A stretch of 12,768 nucleotides of DNA, from positions 1 to 12,768 of the forward strand of contig CADBKS010000068.1 in NCBI GenBank assembly GCA_902795255.1, read 5' to 3'. The DNA is from an uncultured Chloroflexota bacterium. Lineage in GTDB: Bacteria; Chloroflexota; Anaerolineae; Anaerolineales; Anaerolineaceae. This document shows positions 6,453-12,768 of this stretch, piece after piece. Positions within the stretch are counted from its first letter, which is position 1. Each line of letters starts with the position of its first letter. A model generated the notes under the pieces. It was not told the DNA's origin. It made no database searches and saw only the letters and a program-made list of their open reading frames with translations. Position numbers and translations under genes: made by a program.

Positions 6453-7367
6453 TCATTTCTTTTTCCCCCAGGTTTCCCATTCCCTGTTTTCCCATACGAC
6501 CAGCAGCGGGGCTGCGATGAAGATCGAGGAATAGGTCCCCATCAGCAGACCGACCAGCAGGATGATGGAAAAATCGCGCAGGGAAGCCCCGCCCAGCAGC
6601 GCCATGGACAGCAGCATGAACTCGGAAGTCATCAGCTGCGTGTTGATGGAGCGTTCCAGGGTCTGGACGATCGAATGATTGACAAGCTTTTCGTATGCCA
6701 CGTGCTTCAGGAGCCGGCTGTTTTCGCGGATGCGGTCGAACACGACGATCTTATCCTGGACGGAAAAACCGATCACGGTCAGAAGCGCTGTCAGCGTCAG
6801 GGAACTGAACTGCCAGCCCCAGAACTGCCCGAATACGGAAAGGCTGATCACGATCAGGCTGTCATGGATCATCGCGATGATCGCGCAGACACCGTAGCGG
6901 AAGGAATTGGGGATCGAGCGGAAGGCAAACCAGATGTAAAGGATCACGCCGAGTGCAGCGGCCGCAACCGCAAGAAATGCGCGGCGCGCCACTTCGCTCC
7001 CAACAGAAGGACCTACAGACTGGATGTTATACTGGAGCGCTGTCGGATCCTGATCATATTTTTCTGCCATCGCGTTGATGTAGGCATTGATCTGTTCATC
7101 GGAAAGGAATTCCGTGCGGACGATCGCATTGTTCTCTCCGGAGGTCTGGACGGTGCATCCGCTCAGCCCGAATTCTTCAGTGGCCAGTTCGAGGTCTTCC
7201 CGTGCGGGCATTGTACCGTCTGCAAACTGAAGCTCGATCATGGTGCCGCCGGTGAAGTCAATGCTCAGGGGCATTCCTTTGATCAGAAGAACGACGAGGC
7301 CCGGCAGGATCAGCAGCAGTGAAAAGGCAAAGAACCAGTAGCGTTTCCCAAGAATATTGAATTTCAT
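6453..7367 (-). CDS. secF: Protein translocase subunit SecF
   Basis: SecF, 304 residues, the partner of SecD in the membrane complex that uses the ion gradient to pull proteins out after SecYEG-SecA translocation. One N-terminal helix (about 12-31) is followed by the short periplasmic region opening with SIDFTGGTMIELQF, a SecF hallmark. Five more helices follow from about 130. The conserved transmembrane segment reads GFSVQDKIVVFDRIREN, with the proton-path Asp kept (the family usually has ND here, this one QD). NHSIVQTLERSINTQLMT is the SecF-type loop. AAAGGAG at 7374-7380 sits 6 nt before the ATG and overlaps the end of secD, so translation is probably coupled. The C-terminus (ENREWETWGKKK) is basic, as expected on the cytoplasmic side. 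Confidence 0.96.
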   Translation of the reverse strand: MKFNILGKRYWFFAFSLLLILPGLVVLLIKGMPLSIDFTGGTMIELQFADGTMPAREDLELATEEFGLSGCTVQTSGENNAIVRTEFLSDEQINAYINAMAEKYDQDPTALQYNIQSVGPSVGSEVARRAFLAVAAAALGVILYIWFAFRSIPNSFRYGVCAIIAMIHDSLIVISLSVFGQFWGWQFSSLTLTALLTVIGFSVQDKIVVFDRIRENSRLLKHVAYEKLVNHSIVQTLERSINTQLMTSEFMLLSMALLGGASLRDFSIILLVGLLMGTYSSIFIAAPLLVVWENREWETWGKKK

Positions 7368-7383
7368 CAGTCGCTCCTTTCCT

Positions 7384-8709
7384 TTATGCGGACAGCCATT
7401 TTTCGTGGTCTTCCTGCTTCATGTTCTTTGTGAAAAGATACAGCAGGGTACGGGTCACCAGCCAGGTCGTGATCAGGCTGATCACGACACCCAGCGCCAG
7501 TGTAACGGCGAAACCTTTGACGATGGTGGCACCGAACGAAGACCCGAAGTAAAACAGGATCGCGCTGGTGATCAGTGTCGCGGCGTTTGAATCCCGGATC
7601 GATGACCATGCCCGCGGCCAGCAGAGGCTGACAGCCTGAGCCACCGTTTTCCCTTCACGGAGTTCTTCTTTCAGACGTTCGAACATCAGTACATTCGAGT
7701 CGAATGCGCCGCCAGTCGTCAGCAGCAGCCCCGCGATCCCGGAAAGTGAAAGTGTGACGGGGATCATTTTGTAGACGGCAAAGGTGACCGCACCGTAGAA
7801 AACGATCGCGAGCACCGCGGCGATGCCTGGAACACGGTAATAGATCAGCATGAAAAGGGCAGCCAGTCCCAGCCCGATCAGGCCTGCGGTGAGGCTTTTG
7901 CTCAGGCTGTCTTCCCCGAGGGTTGCTCCGATTTTTTTGTATTCCACGATCTTCAGCGGGATCGGCAGGGAGCCGTATTTCAGCTGGACCGCGAGGGCAT
8001 TCGCGCTCTCAACCGTGAAATTGCCTTCGATCACGCCCTGTCCGTTCGGGATCTCGGAGTTGATGCGGGGGCTGGAGATCACTCTGCCGTCCAGCACCAG
8101 CGTCACAAATCTGCCGATATTCTGTCTGGTATGTTCGGCGAAGATCTTTCTGCCCTCATCGGTCATTTCAAAAGCGACCACCGGCATATTCCGCTGTTCG
8201 TACATCTGTACGCCGACATTTTTCAGGTCCGCACCGGTCAGGATCGTGTGGTATACGGTCTGTCCTTCGGCCGCTTCAGCCGTTTCGCTTCTTCCGTCTG
8301 TCAGGATCGGTGTGTCCGGGTCAAAGTACTGATCGCCTGTATCAACAAATTCCAGCATGCCGGTTTCTTTCAGGGTGTCCAGTACTTCTTCTGTATTCGT
8401 CATGCCGGGAAATTCCGCCACGATGCGGTTTTCACCGGCGACCTGGAAAACGACTTCGCTGACACCCAGTCCGTTGGACCGGTTCTCGAGGATCTGACGC
8501 GCGATATCCAGCTGTTCGGCAGTCACTTCCGTGCTGCTGTCGGTATCTGCTTCGAGCAGTACCTGCATACCGCCCTGAAGATCCAGCCCGAGATTAAGGC
8601 CGGCCGGCCGGTGCAGTCCGAAGAGATCGATCTCATGTGGCATGTCGATGTATACCGCAGCTGCGAATATCACGATGATGATGAGTAGATTCAGATAGGG
8701 TCTTTTCAT
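7384..8709 (-). CDS. secD: Protein translocase subunit SecD
   Basis: SecD, 441 residues, first gene of the secDF operon. An N-terminal helix (about 7-21) leads to GLDLQGG (41-47), the SecD D1 motif, and a large periplasmic region that binds emerging substrate. The C-terminal five-helix domain carries LLTTGGAFDSNVLMFERLKEE, which matches the family GMAVDANVLIFERIREE pattern with the key Asp kept, then SIRDSNAATLIT. Length is at the short end of the family. GGGAGG at 8721-8726 (10-nt spacing) supports the ATG at 8709; an in-frame TTG 42 bp upstream is rejected. Only 16 bp separate it from secF. It is divergent from the kinase-like gene. Confidence 0.95.
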   Translation of the reverse strand: MKRPYLNLLIIIVIFAAAVYIDMPHEIDLFGLHRPAGLNLGLDLQGGMQVLLEADTDSSTEVTAEQLDIARQILENRSNGLGVSEVVFQVAGENRIVAEFPGMTNTEEVLDTLKETGMLEFVDTGDQYFDPDTPILTDGRSETAEAAEGQTVYHTILTGADLKNVGVQMYEQRNMPVVAFEMTDEGRKIFAEHTRQNIGRFVTLVLDGRVISSPRINSEIPNGQGVIEGNFTVESANALAVQLKYGSLPIPLKIVEYKKIGATLGEDSLSKSLTAGLIGLGLAALFMLIYYRVPGIAAVLAIVFYGAVTFAVYKMIPVTLSLSGIAGLLLTTGGAFDSNVLMFERLKEELREGKTVAQAVSLCWPRAWSSIRDSNAATLITSAILFYFGSSFGATIVKGFAVTLALGVVISLITTWLVTRTLLYLFTKNMKQEDHEKWLSA

Positions 8710-8759
8710 TAGATAAATGCCTCCCGATATGATCCGCCCGTTGGGCAGCAAACAAAAGA

Positions 8760-8765
8760 ATTATA
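8760..8765 (-). promoter_or_regulatory. secDF promoter -10 box
   Basis: A perfect TATAAT on the minus strand, about 50 bp upstream of secD. The -35 (ACGGTC/CGGTCA) is weak. The spacer and -35 area contain the inverted repeat AACGG (8771-8775) / CCGTT (8785-8789), so a DNA-binding regulator could act here. The leader also has a small GCCC-AAC-GGGC hairpin (8736-8746). Confidence 0.5.
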
Positions 8766-8770
8766 CTCCG

Positions 8771-8789
8771 AACGGCTCTTTTGACCGTT
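8771..8789. promoter_or_regulatory. Inverted repeat in the secD promoter (possible operator)
   Basis: AACGG and CCGTT are separated by 9 bp and overlap the -35/spacer area of the secD promoter. The spacing would suit a dimeric regulator contacting successive helical faces. It is short, so chance occurrence is quite possible. Confidence 0.25.
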
Positions 8790-8898
8790 ATAAGATGAAA
8801 AAAGGACGATCAGCTGCCGGCTGTACCCGGAGAAAGCCTGCTTTGTGATGAAAATCCGGGCACTAATATGAATTGTGCCGCGTTAATTAAATTGCTTT

Positions 8899-8904
8899 TA
8901 TAAT
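8899..8904 (+). promoter_or_regulatory. Putative -10 box of the kinase-like gene
   Basis: A perfect TATAAT lies 63 bp upstream of the ATG at 8968, in a very AT-rich block (8881-8925). The best -35-like hexamer, TTGTGC (8873-8878), is 20 bp away, which is too far to be ideal. The leader has a CGCGG-GTCAT-CCGCG hairpin (8931-8945) shortly before the ribosome binding site AGGAAA at 8959-8964. Confidence 0.45.
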
Positions 8905-8967
8905 AGAATAGATAAAAAATGAAAATCAGACGCGGGTCATCCGCGGAGAAATAAAGGCAGGAAACGA

Positions 8968-10686
8968 ATGAGTGAACAATTTAACCTGAACAACCGCTAT
9001 CAGTTTATGGGACTGATCGGGAAAGGACGGCTCGGTGATGTGTACCGGGCGGGAGATAATTTCTTCCGCCGCGAAGTTGCCCTGAAGATGATCCATAAGG
9101 AAACTGTTTCTCCGGAGTTTGTTCAGTATTTTTCTGCGCGCTATGCACAGCAGATCGCGGTAACAGCAAAGCTGAACCATCCGTCGATCATCAAAACCTA
9201 TGATTTTACGTCGCTGAACGGGGTCCCGGTATGGACGATGGATCTTTATTCCGGCGCGAATTTCTCGCAGTATGCCGGTACAAAAATGAGTGTGGAACAG
9301 GCTGCGTCGCTGCTGATCCCGGTCGCGGATGCACTTACATATGCTCATCAGTATGGTGTGATCCATGGAAATCTGAAGCCGTCGAATATTCTGATCGGCA
9401 GCAATCAGGAACCTGTCCTGACGGATTTCGGCCTGGCACAGTGGCTCAGTGAGAACGGACACGGATACGGACAGTTCGAAGCGGAAGCCGGGATCGGTTC
9501 TCCGGAATATCTGGCTCCGGAACAGGGGCAGGGGATGCCGGCGGACCCGCGGACCGACGTTTATTCACTGGGAATCATCTTCTATGAACTGATCACCGGA
9601 AGACGTCCTTTCGCCGGGATGTCCCCGATGGATACAATGTCCAGGCAGATTTCGGAACCGCTGCCTTCACCCAGATACTATGTTCCCAATATTTCACAGC
9701 AGGCCGAGCAGTTCCTGTACCAGGCGACCGCGAAGATTCCGGCTCAGCGGATCGGTTCCATGAGCGAATTCGCGATGATGCTGCGCAGTCTGGCAAGCCC
9801 AGCGGCTGCGGGGGCATATTATCCTCCGGCCTCTTATTACAGCACCGGGGCTCCGACCGAAGATGATGACGACGATGATGACGAATCCCTCGGAGACAAG
9901 CTGAAAGCCGCATCTGCGAGTATCAGGGACAATAAAAATGCGAAATATCTGCTGATCCTGCTCCTTCTGCTGATCGTCGGACTGGTCATTTTCCTGGTCC
10001 TGTCGAATAACAGGAAAACCGAGAATGCGAACGCTACGGCAACACAGGAAGCTATTAATATTGAGTCGACCCAGCAGGCTGTAATGGATATGATCGCCGA
10101 ACAGAGCCGTCAGACGGAAGAAGCCGAACAGGCAGTGTATGCGACCCAGACACAGGTCGCTGCGGACGCGGAAGCGACTGCACAGGCGATCGCCAGTGCG
10201 CCGACAGCCACGCTTCCCCCGCTTCCTGTCAATGACGCGCCTGTACCGACTGCCGCTCCGTCCTTTACCGGAAGATTCCAGACCCAGTCCCCAATCGATG
10301 GCACGACCTTCATTACGGGTGAAGCATTCACTGTCTCCTGGAGGATCGAAAATACGGGCAGCAGCAACTGGTCACAGAATTTCAAGCTTATTTTTGACGG
10401 CGGTACGAATTTCTCGACCGGTGCTATCACTGAAAAATCGACCGGTATTGAGATCTGGCCCGGCGGTGCCGGAGATGTAACGATCCCGTGTACGGCCCCT
10501 TATGTGGAAGGAAATTATACGATGTGGTGGCATATTGAGGATACAAACGGCAATGCGATCACTTCTCCGCAGAATCTTTCCATTACGATCAACACAGTAA
10601 GCGGTGAGCTGACTGCTACTCCGGTACCGACTGCCGAACCCGGAAGCTTGCCCACTCCCGTTGAGTATGATTCAGGTCAATCCTAA
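8968..10686 (+). CDS. Membrane-anchored Ser/Thr kinase-fold protein, probable pseudokinase, with NBR1-type Ig-like outer domain
   Basis: 572 residues. A PknB-like kinase domain (about 11-275) is followed by a Tyr/Pro/acid linker (run of seven Asp at 299-305), one membrane helix (about 327-345), an Ala/Thr/Gln/Glu-rich stalk (350-400), a Pro/Thr segment, and a C-terminal beta domain (from about 430) like the NBR1-type Ig-like domain, with the WRIENTGSSNW signature. Kept kinase features are a glycine loop GKGRLGDVY (18-26), Lys40 in VALK, Asn140, DFG (153-155) and APE (183-185). The catalytic loop reads HGNLKPSN (133-140), not HRDLKPxN, so the catalytic Asp is Asn135. The alpha-C Glu position aligns with Gln62. 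Phosphotransfer is therefore doubtful, although ATP binding is plausible. Topology is a cytoplasmic kinase fold with an extracytoplasmic Ig-like domain, inferred from standard PknB layout. It is probably an operon with the repeat protein 18 bp downstream. AGGA at 8959-8962 supports the start. Confidence 0.9.
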   Translation: MSEQFNLNNRYQFMGLIGKGRLGDVYRAGDNFFRREVALKMIHKETVSPEFVQYFSARYAQQIAVTAKLNHPSIIKTYDFTSLNGVPVWTMDLYSGANFSQYAGTKMSVEQAASLLIPVADALTYAHQYGVIHGNLKPSNILIGSNQEPVLTDFGLAQWLSENGHGYGQFEAEAGIGSPEYLAPEQGQGMPADPRTDVYSLGIIFYELITGRRPFAGMSPMDTMSRQISEPLPSPRYYVPNISQQAEQFLYQATAKIPAQRIGSMSEFAMMLRSLASPAAAGAYYPPASYYSTGAPTEDDDDDDDESLGDKLKAASASIRDNKNAKYLLILLLLLIVGLVIFLVLSNNRKTENANATATQEAINIESTQQAVMDMIAEQSRQTEEAEQAVYATQTQVAADAEATAQAIASAPTATLPPLPVNDAPVPTAAPSFTGRFQTQSPIDGTTFITGEAFTVSWRIENTGSSNWSQNFKLIFDGGTNFSTGAITEKSTGIEIWPGGAGDVTIPCTAPYVEGNYTMWWHIEDTNGNAITSPQNLSITINTVSGELTATPVPTAEPGSLPTPVEYDSGQS

Positions 10687-10704
10687 ACCGCAGGAGGTAT
10701 TATT

Positions 10705-11418
10705 ATGGCAATGAAACCGAGAACCGGACGCAGCCGCGTCAGCAAAGCCAGTGAAGTGGTCAGCAAAAAAGCAGCGGAAACACTGCCGTCTGAGCATACC
10801 AGGAGCCGTGTCAGTAAATCTGATGAAATTACGCAGAAAGTGAATTCCCGTTCGGATTCTGCGGGATCCGGCCGCAGCCGTGTCAGCAAATCCGACGGGA
10901 TCTCAGAGAAGATCAGTTCTCGTGAAACTGCATCGGTTTCCGGACGCAGCCGTGTCAGTAAATCGGATGAAATTGAAAGAAAGATCCCGTCCGTCAGCAA
11001 ACCGGCCGCTTCAGTTCCGACCCGGGTCCGTCCGGAAAGCAAGGCGGATGAAATCGAACGGAAGATCCCTTCTGTAAGTAAACCCTCAGCGTCGGTGTCG
11101 ACCCGTGTCCGGCCCGAAAGCAAGGTGGATGAAATCGAACGGAAGATTCCTTCTGTAAGTAAACCCTCAGCGTCGGTGCCGGCCCGTGTCCGGCCTGAAA
11201 GCAAAGCGGATGAAATCGAGCGGAAGATCCCCGTCCGTCCGTCTTCTTCGGCATCTGTTCCGCCCCAGACTCAGCCGCAGACTCCTTCCCGGCCTGCGGC
11301 AGAACCTTATTCGTCACCGTCTTACAGTCCGACAGCAAGTAAAAAGTCCGGGTGCTGCCTGCTCCCGTTTGTTTTGGCGGCTGGCGCCGTAATTGCGGCT
11401 CTTGCAGTTATCTTCTGA
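10705..11418 (+). CDS. Tandem-repeat protein with C-terminal membrane helix
   Basis: Unrecognised 237-residue protein. Seven tandem repeats span residues 9-176. The first three units are 24 residues, built on RSRVSKSDEIxxK. The rest step by 27 residues, built on RVRPESKxDEIERKIPSVSKP. The repeat centres (Glu of DEI, Gly in unit 3) are residues 17, 41, 65, 89, 116, 143 and 170. The region is rich in Ser, Lys, Arg and Glu, lacks aromatics and is probably disordered or helical. A Pro/Ser-rich stretch (177-212) leads to KKSGCC and a hydrophobic helix at the very end (216-237), as in tail-anchored proteins, which would leave the repeats in the cytoplasm. The RxRVSK motifs look like basophilic kinase sites; that it is a partner of the kinase-like protein is inference. 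AGGAGG at 10692-10697 lies 7 nt before the ATG. A hairpin terminator follows. Confidence 0.8.
   Translation: MAMKPRTGRSRVSKASEVVSKKAAETLPSEHTRSRVSKSDEITQKVNSRSDSAGSGRSRVSKSDGISEKISSRETASVSGRSRVSKSDEIERKIPSVSKPAASVPTRVRPESKADEIERKIPSVSKPSASVSTRVRPESKVDEIERKIPSVSKPSASVPARVRPESKADEIERKIPVRPSSSASVPPQTQPQTPSRPAAEPYSSPSYSPTASKKSGCCLLPFVLAAGAVIAALAVIF
10729..11232 (+). repeat. In-frame coding tandem repeat, 72-bp then 81-bp units
   Basis: Unit centres are 72 bp apart for the first three steps (10753, 10825, 10897, 10969) and 81 bp apart for the next three (10969, 11050, 11131, 11212). The step size therefore grows by three codons partway through. The units 11021-11101 and 11102-11182 differ at only a handful of the 81 bases, while the early units have diverged strongly. 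This suggests recent duplication at the 3' end of an older array. Confidence 0.9.
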
Positions 11419-11447
11419 TTTTTTTCAGACGGGTCAACTGATGATAC

Positions 11448-11473
11448 GAAAGGCTGACTCCGGTCAGCCTTTC
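11448..11473 (+). terminator. Terminator after the repeat-protein gene
   Basis: GAAAGGCTGAC (11448-11458) and GTCAGCCTTTC (11463-11473) form a perfect 11-bp stem with a 4-nt loop. The stem ends in TTTC, followed by ATATATG rather than a clean U-run. It lies 30 bp after the stop codon and probably ends the two-gene operon. A weaker TCTGA/TCAGA hairpin overlaps the stop codon itself. Confidence 0.65.
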
Positions 11474-11515
11474 ATATATGCGGAAACATTCTGATAAGTT
11501 TTTCGGAGATTTTTT

Positions 11516-12768
11516 ATGGAACGGATTGCTGTTATTGGATGCGGGATCAGCGGTATGACGCTTGCAAAACGGCTGCATGAGGCCGGTTTTTCCGTGGATA
11601 TTTTTGAAAAAGAATCTGAGCCGGGCGGGATCGCCCGCGGATTTAAGGTCCCGGGATGGCACGATTCCGTTGAGTTCTTTTATCATCACTGGTTTAAGAA
11701 AGACAACGACCTTCTGGGACTTATCCGTGAACTGGGCCTCTCAGACCGCGTCGTGTTCCGTACTCCGAAAACCGTTATGTATCATAAAGGCAGGTTTTAT
11801 CCCTTTGACACGATCCCGGCAGCGATCGCATATCCGGGTCTGGGCTATGGGATCCATAAGATCCGGTTCGGACTTGCAGGTGTCTATCTACGGCTGACAA
11901 AAAACTGGCAGGCACTGGAAAAAGTTACTGCCAGAGAGTGGATGGAAAAATATGCCGGTAAGTTCGCTTACAAAACGATGTGGGAACCGATGATGATCGG
12001 GAAATTCGGTGCGGAGTATGCCGATCAGGTGAGTATGGCGTGGCTTTGGGCAAGGATCTATTCCCGGTCGACCAGTCTGGGAACATTTGACGGCGGAATG
12101 CAGGATCTTTATGATATTTTCGCCGGTCAGTTGGAAGAACAGGGTGTCCGGATCCATTACAGCACGGAAGTTAGGGCTGTGCTGAAAGAAGACAGCGGAA
12201 AATACAGGATCGTCACCGAAGAAAAAGAGAATCTCCTTTTTGACCGGGTCGTCGTAACGACTTCACCTGGGTCTATGCTGAAGCTTTGCGGACAGCTTCC
12301 CGAAGATTATCGAAATCGGCTTGCTGCGCTCAAACATCTCGGTGCGGTCGTTCTTTGTGTCCGGCTGAAGCAGTCGCTCTCACCGCAGGGATATTACTGG
12401 TATAATCTGCCGAAAAATGAAGGCTATCCTTTCCTGGCGCTTGTTGAGCATACCAATTTTGTTCCGCGGGAGCGCTATAATAACGAGACGATCGTTTATG
12501 CCGGCGATTATCTCCCTGCGGGACATCCGTATTTTTCCATGACTTCCGACGAACTTCTGAACAAGCTGATCCCGGGTTTCCGAAAGATCAATCCGGGTTT
12601 TTCCGAGGACTGGATCATCGGGTCCGGCAAGTTCCAGGCGGATTATGCTCAGCCTGTTCCTTTTGTGAATCATTCAAAGGCGATTCCGTCGATGAAAACA
12701 CCCCTCAGCGGGCTTTATTTTGTTTCGATGAGTCAGGTATATCCGTGGGACCGCGGTATGAATTTCGC
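11516..12768 (+). CDS. FAD-dependent oxidoreductase, amine-oxidase/protoporphyrinogen-oxidase type (3' end cut by window)
   Basis: Open for 417 codons from ATG 11516 to the window edge with no stop, so the true C-terminus lies outside. The N-terminus MERIAVIGCGISG has the Rossmann GxGxxG (8-13), followed by Glu31, which would bind the FAD ribose, and EPGGIAR (35-41), as in the flavin amine oxidase/phytoene desaturase superfamily. The middle carries WEPMMIGKFG, and the visible end SQVYPWDRGMNFA is the C-terminal FAD-contact motif, so only a few dozen residues are probably missing. Such proteins often sit in polysaccharide or isoprenoid clusters; nothing in this window fixes the substrate. GGAG at 11505-11508 lies 7 nt before the ATG. 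A terminator precedes it, so it is probably transcribed separately from the kinase operon, but I find no convincing promoter in 11474-11500. Confidence 0.88.
   Translation, partial: MERIAVIGCGISGMTLAKRLHEAGFSVDIFEKESEPGGIARGFKVPGWHDSVEFFYHHWFKKDNDLLGLIRELGLSDRVVFRTPKTVMYHKGRFYPFDTIPAAIAYPGLGYGIHKIRFGLAGVYLRLTKNWQALEKVTAREWMEKYAGKFAYKTMWEPMMIGKFGAEYADQVSMAWLWARIYSRSTSLGTFDGGMQDLYDIFAGQLEEQGVRIHYSTEVRAVLKEDSGKYRIVTEEKENLLFDRVVVTTSPGSMLKLCGQLPEDYRNRLAALKHLGAVVLCVRLKQSLSPQGYYWYNLPKNEGYPFLALVEHTNFVPRERYNNETIVYAGDYLPAGHPYFSMTSDELLNKLIPGFRKINPGFSEDWIIGSGKFQADYAQPVPFVNHSKAIPSMKTPLSGLYFVSMSQVYPWDRGMNF

Noticed and set aside
10683..11204. Repetitive 173-codon open frame on the - strand
   Set aside because: It mirrors the tandem repeats of the + strand gene, which has a strong ribosome binding site and a sensible C-terminal membrane helix. 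The antisense product has no such support.
10729..11232. CRISPR or mobile-element repeat
   Set aside because: The repeats are in frame, keep codon register and encode a continuous protein motif, so they are a coding repeat.

Overview
The window is ordinary bacterial chromosome, most likely from an anaerobic member of the Chloroflexota, class Anaerolineae. This placement is inference. The best clue is the kinase-like gene at 8968-10686: its architecture (kinase fold, one membrane helix, Ala/Thr/Gln-rich stalk, NBR1-type Ig-like outer domain) is a style I associate with that class. Separate secD and secF genes, a class II fumarase and a family II pyrophosphatase fit but do not prove it. There are no rRNA, tRNA, CRISPR, transposase or phage genes, and I see no obvious change in base composition.

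Layout. 1-469: non-coding, with a REP-like hairpin, an intrinsic terminator and a compound array of about fifteen 7-bp repeats ending against the ribosome binding site of the next gene. 470-1417 (+): unrecognised two-part protein. 1489-1576: tandem terminators between convergent genes. 1600-3210 (-): nucleotide-regulated (CBS/DRTGG) Mn-dependent pyrophosphatase with its own promoter. 3359-4753 (-): MATE-family exporter whose short leader holds two related terminator-like hairpins. 5000-6364 (+): fumC, convergent with secF. 6453-8709 (-): secD-secF operon. 8968-11418 (+): probable two-gene operon of a membrane-anchored kinase-fold protein lacking key catalytic residues and a repeat-rich protein ending in a membrane helix. 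11516 to the window end (+): FAD-dependent oxidoreductase of the amine-oxidase/protoporphyrinogen-oxidase type, cut by the edge.

Most of the window is housekeeping: PPi removal, the TCA-cycle fumarase step, Sec export and efflux. Three parts deserve attention. (1) The 8968-11418 pair: the kinase-like protein has Gln at the expected alpha-C Glu position and HGN in place of HRD, so it is probably a pseudokinase, and it sits 18 bp from a gene made of seven Ser/Lys/Arg-rich repeats. (2) The MATE leader, whose two hairpins can in principle form mutually exclusive pairings, so it is a candidate transcription attenuator. (3) The heptamer array before the unknown gene at 470.

Start sites were chosen by Shine-Dalgarno position. 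Four genes (470, ppaC, MATE, secD) start inside the longest possible open frame. All functional statements rest on motif recognition by eye; no database search was possible.
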